Assembly (NCBI GenBank): GCA_916613615.1
Contig: OU744720.1
Coordinates: 4,629,749-4,693,748, forward strand
Direction: 5' to 3'
Origin: Steromphala cineraria
Lineage: Eukaryota > Mollusca > Gastropoda > Trochida > Trochidae
DNA: 64,000 nt
The notes under the pieces are model-generated. The model ran no database searches and was not told the origin of the DNA. It worked only from the letters and a program-made list of their open reading frames with translations. Shown here piece after piece: positions 56,642-64,000 of the stretch (positions are counted from its first letter, which is position 1; each line of letters begins with the position of its first letter). The position numbers and the translations under genes were made by a program.

Positions 56642-59600
56642 ATGAAGCGCTTCCTACCTGCAGCCCGCCTGTTGATCCCTGCAGTGTGTGTAGCAGCCGT
56701 CTTCATCATGTCTAGAAGCTCTCACCTGCCCAAGTCTCTGATGCTACAGCAAAAAGATTATGCTCGAAGGTAAGATTTTTGTTCTCAATCAATTCAAATC
56801 GTTTCATAGGAACTTTATTTAAGTAAGAAGTACAAAATTAAATAAATTGCACATCAACTGTATTACAGACCTAGCATTGCATAATTCTATGTAGTTCTCT
56901 CAGTTTTCCTTCCTGTTTATTCAACAACTACAACAAGTATCAAATAAACATCTGTCAAGGATTTGATTAGTGATATTTCCTAAGAAATGTATCAATTATT
57001 TAATATCACTATTATATTTGGGTTAACAAAAACTAACCGCCATGTTACTGATGCTTTTACCAAGTCCGTTGTTCGTCTTATGTTCAAGTCGAGACTTCCA
57101 GGCATAGCGAAACGACAAGCTTGATGTGAGATGTACCGTCATGATTCAGAGTACTATGTCATACCTCAACGTACCGTTACATTAATTTTCTACAATTAAT
57201 CTAAGTGATCAAGGGGTTTGTATTGATCTCTGAAAACTCTTATAAAAGTGATAATGCTTATATCAAAACTGTTAAAAAACTCAATGCGGAGTTATCCATT
57301 TTAATGTAGCAATATGTTTTATGTGCAAAAGGTCTTGTAACTATTGAAATTGTGTTGTGTTTGGGATAACTTTGATCATGTTGTCATTGGTCGAGCAGTT
57401 GAGTGTGCAAGCGTGTACATTTCGAAATGCACGGGCACAATGTCACGTGATCGGCTGCGTCGCCTGATGATGACACTAATATTTACTGTCAACTTTTTGT
57501 TTTTTATTAGCATGTGTTGTATTATATGTTAGTGTATGTGAGACTGAGAGTGGATGTGTTGTTTTTGGTTTTAAATTTGGTATGAATCAGTTTTGGGCCA
57601 TAATGAGCGAACGAGTAAGCGAGGGGTGAGTTTGTGTGCGCATGTGTGGGGGTCGGGAGTCGTGTGGGTACTGTCTGTGTTTATGTTTGATTGAAAGGGT
57701 GTGTATGTGGGAGAGAGGGGCGAATGTGTATTGTGTGAGTTTGTGTTTGACTGAGAGGATGCGTTGTATATCGTGGTTCCTTTAAGAGACACAGAGTATG
57801 TTGATAGGATCACATATGTCAAATTTGGAAATCGATGTTATTACATCGGGAACCACTAACTGTTACTGAAAATAACAAGTTAAAGGTCAATCAGTACATT
57901 AGAGCGAAAATACGGCCATTCAACGTCGGAATTTTGATCGAAAACCGGACAATGTGGCTCGAGTGGCGCGCGCAAATTCGCCAAACGTAATTTTGAAACC
58001 TTGTCATAAGCTGACAGGAAGATATACTCGATTCGATAGTGTTTATTAGGTATTGTAACTAATAGGTAGATTAATTGGATGCATAATTTCGAATATTAAA
58101 CGTATTTGAGATGTTTTCTTGATTTTTCCATAAAATCAAGCATTTTAGAGATATTGTGCATAAATGGATATATTTGCAAGTCCAGTGACGAGATATGAAC
58201 TTCAACCAGCATATTAGATATTTTGTAGCTTATCAAAACCAAATAAAATTTTAAGAAAGATACGCTGTGTCACTTTAATAATCTTATGAGTGCAGTAATG
58301 TATGGAGAGTGTATGTGGAGTGGGGTAAGGATGGGTAATGTGGTGAAAGGTGGTGCGAAATCTGACGAATGCAAATGTATTGTTGTATTTGTTATGAATT
58401 TGTAATTGTAATTGTATGTTTGTGTCTCGTAAGCCTTATGGTTGGGTGCTGACTTTTAACAGCGTTTTATACTGTGATATATATATATATGTACAGCATG
58501 TGACACATAAATAAAATACTCTTCTTCTTCTTCTTCTTCTGTAATGTTAAAGGAAAATATTTTTTTCAGCTTTTGATTACTTAACACATAACTAAAATTC
58601 GTTTTTAAAACGATTGTTATATGGTTTCCAAATCCTGTCACAAACCTATGAAGTCATTTGGACCAGTTCATTTTCATAGAGGGGTGTGAGTATGTTTGAA
58701 CTGCTATATTTTTGTTTTATTTTTTAAATGCAATCTTCCCTCAGTTCATAAGCCGGTTAAGGTACTCAGACTCGGTCTTAGTGCCTGTAGATAGACCGCA
58801 GGGGGAGTCGGGTAGGACAGATAGACCTTGGCCTTAGTCTACTACTACTACCTACTATTTGGTATTATTCTATCTAAACAAATATAGTCAGTACTTCTTT
58901 TCAATATTCTTACGTTTTATTTTTACAGCAAACTCGAGAATCGGGAAGACAATAAAATAAGACAAGACTCGGGTAAATTTATCCAATCAGATTACTGGAT
59001 CGTCGTCACTTCTATCTCCTACCCGACGGAGGATATCCGGCGCCTTGCAAAGATACCCGGATGGAAAGTTGTGGTTGTTGGTGACACTAAAACACCAAGA
59101 GATTGGAGGTAGGAGAGGTTTATGATTCTATCATGAAAGCGATGGATACTCGATTCTGATTGGTTGGTTTGTCCGATATTCAGATTCATTTATTTCGTAT
59201 AAATGTTCATGTTCACGTCAATGGTTTGTTCGATCTGCTCCACACAAAATCACAATTGAAAATTCTCCAATTACTGAAAACCATTTTGATGTGGTTCTTG
59301 ACGCTAACATACTTCTCGTTGGGTTTCACTTTAAACTTACTTACTATCAATCCAGTAAAACGTGTCTCCAATTTTACAACATATTAGATTTATCTTCCTT
59401 TTAACATTTGAAAGGTCAGTTATCTATAGCTTCATCTATTGCAGAAGTTGACTTCTTTATCGTTTCGTAAATGCATCGTTTTACAACCAGTATCTGCAAT
59501 TTCTACACTGTAGGGGAGACCGGGGGCAGGCACGGCCCCGGGGCATGTTCGTCTATTCGCTGTAAAAAAATTTCGGGGCCACTTTAACTTAAATTCGTTT

Positions 59601-62600
59601 CTCTTAACAGAGAACATGACCTTACTCACACACTGACACAAAATGGTAACAGTTCAACATGTTCTTTACAAACTGTGGAAGAAAACACGTTTTTCATCTA
59701 GTTAGGTAAAATATTCGACTTCAGTTCACTTTGTTTTTGACAAATGTTGACTGTGTTTAGGAAAAAGTTCTTAAGTGAGCATAAACCAACAAGCCAAGAC
59801 GTATAAGTAACGAACAAGTTGTTTAGTTATTAGGGCTGTGTTTTTTCGTAGCATAGAAAAAAGAGCAAACGTGGTTTGTTGGGTACGTTCGGTCATTAAA
59901 AGCGGGGCCATTTGGCCGTGAGGATAAGTCACAACAATTTTAAGGTCCTCCTCGAAACCATTCTTCCAAAGATACTCCTCCTCAAAAGGACCTTCTTGGC
60001 GGGGCATGTTCGGTTTTTTAACTTGTTGTCTTCAAAGCATAGTTATTTGCAAACTAGTTACGTTAGACACTTTCAACAACTATTTCAATAAAGTTAAGAT
60101 ATGTCTCAATATATGTACAAACGTACACTAGTATGTTGCGAAAACACGACTCATTATCGCCATTTTAGTGAAAAGGGGACGTACCGGACCCGGTCTCCCT
60201 TAATGTTCATTGTGTAATGCTTAAAGAACCTTGAACTTTATGAATGAGTTTGTAAATCGTTCCAAAATCAAAGCTAACAGGTTTTATAATATGATTGGCG
60301 GTGAAACAACGAGGCCTTTCAATGAAAATAAACCGTGTTATCAGTCACTATATATATAGTGACTGATAACAATGATCTGACGACATCGAACAATATAAGT
60401 TACCATGTGTTCCCGAGTTTGATATGGAGATTTATCATGTGTCCGAGTTAAATATCAAACGAGAACGAAGTTCGAGTTTGATATTTAACTCGGACACATG
60501 ATAATTCTCCATATCAAACTCGCGGACACATGGTAACGAATTTATCTCGACGAGCACCTTTTCTAAATGCTTTAAATCTGGCTTGAAAGATGGGATTGGC
60601 CAAAATGGCGTCTGATCAGATCAGTGTTACTAGTTAACTTTGTTAAGGTATTTACAAATATAATTTTTAAACCATCGTGTTAATGACCAAAAGTATGGCC
60701 TAATACCGGAGCGAAGCTCACGGTACTAGACAGAAATTTAGGATTAACGAAAAAAAAATCAAAATACCGAGCAATGCGGGCATTCCTATATTTTGATTGT
60801 TTGGTCACGTGACCTCGTGCATTCGCACGACATTAGATTTTAAGCGGCCGTAGAAGCCCCGTTACTGTCATGGACTGTCGAGTAGGGCCGAGCGAGTTTG
60901 ATAGTGTCGGAGTTATAGATAAGACAGGCTTCATAGTAGAATGTACAGGTTGGTTTGAGAGTACAATAAACAAATAGCGGTGACTTTTAACTTACTGATG
61001 TTCATAGATCGGCTTTCTGTTTGCGTGATTTGAATCTTAAACTCGCCGATAACCAACCTTGCTGCGAGTGAGCGGGTCAAAATGCCGTTGAGATGCCGTA
61101 TGACTTGCTAATGTATTTTAGCGGTACCAATCTTTTATTTGAAGAACATTTTACTTATACCTTTAAAGTTATTACATAAATATGACTTTAGTATGAAGGG
61201 GAATTCACCAAGCATACACGACGTTACAGCAATCGAGCGTAGCGTAGCCTTTGTTTACCGAACAAAGGGCAAGGGAGATAACTCTTGACTCCGTCGTTGC
61301 TTGTTACTAGGGGAGCGCGTGGACCAGTTTAACATAGTTAAATATACCTACGGCACGTGACCGGTTTTGATCAATGGTAAGCCGACATTGCTGTGCAAGT
61401 CGAGATAATGCTCAATGACACGCTCATGACGTCATGTTGTTGTTAAGGCGACGGGCTCTTATCGTAATTGTGCTTCAATTTCGATCGAAAAACAACGATT
61501 AAATCATAAAATAAATAGAAGATTTTTTTTTTCTCGTCAAATAGCATATTTATGTATATTTTCACGAGTGGCCCAGCTAATATCCTTTAAGTATTGCTAT
61601 CTTCCAAATTTCGTGCATATTGAAAACTTCAGTAGGAAACAATCAGTAGTGTGATATCGACATAGTAGACATTCCATATAACGGCTCACTCGTTATTGTA
61701 GTATCATGCTTTTTCTTACGTGTTAATATTTTCTTATTTTATACTTTTGTGTTCCAGTTACCCGAATTGCGTGTATTTGAGCATTGACGACCAACTTCAC
61801 CTGGGGTTTGAGACGGCTGCCCGGGTCCCCATGAAGAGCTACGCCAGGAAGAACATCGGCTACCTATTTGCTATAGCGCATGGGGCAACGGTCATCTACG
61901 AAACTGACGATGATAATCACCCTACTGACAACCTCAAACACTTCCATATTAACCCTAACTTCACGGGATTGATGTACAGCGGGAGGAATGTGTTCAACCC
62001 GTACCGGCACTTCGGACAGCCTACGTTATGGCCTAGAGGGTACCCGTTAAGTTCAATCGGTGAAAACATCACGACTGCTTATAGACTTGGACAGTGGAAA
62101 ACGCCGTTAATTCAACAAGGGGTTGTGAATGGCGACCCTGATATGGATGCTATCTTCAGACTGACAAGAAAGAAAACACTTTCTATTCTGAACGTGACCT
62201 TTGATGAGAGAGCGCCACCTGTTATTTTACCTTCAGGAGTTTTCTCCCCTTTTAACTCCCAGAATACCTTTTTCCTTTACGATGCATTATGGGCATTGCT
62301 TATTCCAACCACGACCGCGTTCAGAGTATGTGATATATGGAGGGGCTACTGGGCTCAGAGGTTGTTATGGGAGATTGATGGCAATCTTGGCTTCTTTCCT
62401 CCCAATGCTTTTCAGAAGCGGAATAGTCACTCGTATCTACTAGATGCCATGGACGAGAAGGACCTTTATTTCCAAACGGAGCGCCTCCTGAATTTTCTGA
62501 GAAACTGGAAATGCGCACCAAAAAGTAGTTTCTTTGATTGTGTATCTGCTCTTTCCTGGCAAATGATGAAGGAAGGGTTTTGGAAGGAAAATGATTCTTC

Positions 62601-63654
62601 TTTGACAAACAGTTGGGTTAGGGATCTTAGAGCTGTTGGTTACAGAGAACCTGCCCGAATCCCGTTCGGAACTGCAAAACCTTCCAGTGCAGATGGACAA
62701 AAGACCTCACCAAAACATGTTCCTGTAGCGTTCTGGGCGGCAGAGCAGTCAGCACCGTCCATCTACAGAGCCAGACGCTCCAGGCCAGGTCTGCTGTCTC
62801 ACCTCCTGGACATTGCCAGATTGTGTCCAGACAAAAATAGGAACTCGTCAATAAGCACAACTTTGTCAAATTTTGTTAACACTTCGAAGGAAAAATATCC
62901 TAATATTCTACTGATTGTTGGTTTCAAAGATCATCAGTACCAGAATCTTCATCTAATTGAGGCGTTGTATCGGACACACTTCCCAAACATAGTTTACTGT
63001 GGTGAAACCAACACCGGACTGAAATTCCAAGCGGTCAGTTCTTCTTTGCAAAACCCTGTAACGTTTATGGAAGTTGATATGAACAATGGTTTGTCGAGAC
63101 AAAGGTGCTTAACCTCCGCGATGAAGATGGGATTCAATGTTGACGGATTCCTGTACATTTCAGATGATACTTTTCTCGATGTTATGCATCTTCACCAACT
63201 TCAATTTGATAGGATATGGCACCAATATACCACAGTAAAACGACATGATACTGCGAGGGGGGACACCGAAGTTCTCCGGAAGGCATCAAAACAGAGCTCT
63301 ATCATGGAAAATCCGAGGTACAGGATGCTTTTCAAGAACTATAATACGACGGGAAACTTCCTCTCGGGGTCATCAGACGTTTTGTACTTGCCACGGATAT
63401 ACAAAGACGATTTCATATTCTTCACAGAACAATTTACACAACATGTCATCAACTTTGAAAAAGTGATTCAATCAGTATTACCTGGTATTGACAAATTAGG
63501 AAGACTTTTTTTCTTACCAAGGAAATATGTATTGTTCCAAGGAAAGAAGACGGTTGATGACATTGAAATGGGAGGGAAAATGGATGAAACACTTCATAGT
63601 TATGTTTGTAACAGGTTTATCCCCTGGGTATCTTCTAGTGTTTCTACTCTCTGA
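56642..63654 (+). CDS. STELLO/DUF288-family glycosyltransferase-like protein
   Basis: Three exons join in phase: 56642-56769, 58929-59108, 61758-63654 (2205 bp, 734 residues), with GT-AG introns. Exon 1 supplies a short basic tail and a signal anchor (about residues 8-22), giving a type II membrane topology expected in the Golgi. Exon 2 begins the lumenal domain (DYWIVVTSISYPTEDI, GWKVVVVGDTKTPRDW). Exon 3 has SYPNCVYLSIDDQ, KSYARKNIGYLFAI and the acidic metal-binding-like motif YETDDDN (150-156). A second half contains HLIEALYRTHFPNIVYCGE and DGFLYISDDTFLD (565-577). This wording matches the DUF288 family, known from plant STELLO proteins that help assemble cellulose synthase in the Golgi and from some invertebrates. 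Substrate and role in animals are not established. The introns contain several elements and hairpins. Confidence 0.85.
57540..58540 (+). mobile_element. G/T-rich LINE-3'-like fragment, interrupted
   Basis: A strand-biased G/T-rich stretch (57540-57780 and 58279-58500) ends with AATAAA (58510-58515) and a (CTT)6-7 tail (58521-58540), like the tails of the LINE fragments elsewhere in the window. It is split by the TTAA element at 57786-58274. No coding peptide was identified, so the assignment is tentative. Confidence 0.4.
57786..58274. mobile_element. TTAA-flanked element (489 bp) in STELLO-like intron 1
   Basis: TTAA lies at 57782-57785 and 58275-58278. The left end GAGACACAGAGTATG pairs with the complement of the right end (AGTGACACAGCGTATC), an inverted repeat of about 15 bp with mismatches. 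Flanking G/T-rich sequence becomes continuous if the element is removed. Confidence 0.55.
59512..60200. mobile_element. Candidate element with AGGGGAGACCGGG-type inverted ends, STELLO-like intron 2
   Basis: The left end aggggagaccgggggcagg and the right end (complement agggagaccgggtccgg) are inverted copies over about 13-25 bp. Inside, GGGGCATGTTCG occurs twice (about 59538 and 60001). No clear target duplication was found and no protein is encoded. Confidence 0.5.
60337..60370. repeat. Perfect 34-bp palindrome
   Basis: The sequence starting GTTATCAGTCACTATAT is followed at once by its exact complement, with no loop. Confidence 0.95.
60399..60537. repeat. Long inverted repeat (hairpin), STELLO-like intron 2
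   Basis: The left arm runs from GTTACCATGTGT through GAGTTTGATATGGAG and ATCATGTGTCCGAGTTAA to ATATCAAAC, and the right arm is its near-exact complement. The arms are about 62 bp around a loop of roughly 13 bp (gagaacgaagttc) that can pair further. It looks like a fold-back element. Confidence 0.9.
60704..60725. repeat. Small GCGAAGC-tipped hairpin
   Basis: TACCG and CGGTA enclose GAGC-GAA-GCTC plus one A. The GCGAAGC core is known to form an unusually stable DNA mini-hairpin. Confidence 0.7.
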
Positions 63655-63807
63655 GTCAAGATAACTGTTCGCCTGGAGGAAAGTATTTACCAACAACTCC
63701 TTACATTCTGCCAATTCTGAAGATTTCCATTTTAGCTAACCAAGCATAGACTTACATATTGTCCCTGAAAAAAGAGTCCATGACTTAAAATTTTTTATAT
63801 TGAATAG

Positions 63808-63813
63808 AATAAA
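63808..63813 (+). terminator. Polyadenylation signal of the STELLO-like gene
   Basis: AATAAA 154 bp after the stop codon; a second AATAAA lies at 63959-63964. Either could be used. Confidence 0.5.
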
Positions 63814-64000
63814 AGGAGCCCTGAACTATACCGAATTTCACCTAAAGCCCAGACATCTAAACTTGCCAACCTTTTCTAGACTTAGGAAGTTTCCTTTAAA
63901 TTCTTTGCTTTAGGGTCTGGATAACAGATAATAATTATAAATCGAGCATTATAACACCAATAAACATAATATATTTTCAAGCGTAACCTCGATAAAAGTT

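Noticed and set aside
62201..62869. Several 80-95 residue frames on both strands within the STELLO-like exon
   Set aside because: They are out-of-frame shadows of the 644-residue coding exon.

Overview
The window is nuclear DNA from an animal. It is AT-rich, its real genes are split by GT-AG introns with consistent reading phases, and most of the rest is transposon sequence. The protein set, the many TTAA-flanked short elements and a gggagataactc-type repeat word point to a lophotrochozoan, most likely a mollusc; this is an inference, not a proven identification. I see no bacterial genes, operons, rRNA or convincing tRNA.

Four host protein genes can be assembled. (1) 24971-25510 (+): a single-exon TMEM79-like (MAPEG-fold) membrane protein of 179 aa. 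(2) 38719-43399 (+): a five-exon, 624-aa protein with a divergent macro domain, a long disordered linker and a PARP-type ADP-ribosyltransferase domain whose catalytic His position holds Phe. (3) 43998-53117 (-): a ten-exon, 562-aa secreted carboxylesterase/cholinesterase-family enzyme with a complete Ser-Glu-His triad. (4) 56642-63654 (+): a three-exon, 734-aa type II membrane protein of the STELLO/DUF288 glycosyltransferase-like family. Genes 2 and 3 converge on about 600 bp; genes 3 and 4 diverge from about 3.5 kb.

Layout. 1-4175 and 13600-20155 are diverged direct copies of one block that carries dead Tc1/mariner and LINE fragments; the second copy also overlaps a near-identical 1748-bp tandem duplication (12993-16488). 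Between the blocks lie an open-frame non-LTR retrotransposon (5686-9292), a Penelope-like 3' end and a short TTAA element. 20156-27495 holds little apart from a 92-bp tandem repeat and the TMEM79-like gene. 27496-31310 is a broken L1/Tx1-type LINE, itself interrupted by a TTAA element. It is followed by a DIRS-type tyrosine-recombinase retroelement on the minus strand (31566-35240), broken by one stop codon. From 38.7 kb to the end are the three spliced genes, whose introns hold many short elements and long hairpins.

Main signals: a TTAA-target short element family (four clear copies, one decayed copy, one end fragment, and a related empty site); a LINE insertion whose target-site duplication falls on a splice donor of the esterase gene; a conserved GGCC-loop-GGCC hairpin in three LINE 3' ends; several long perfect or near-perfect inverted repeats; and the His-less ADP-ribosyltransferase. 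No alignments or searches were run; family names come from motifs read in the translations.
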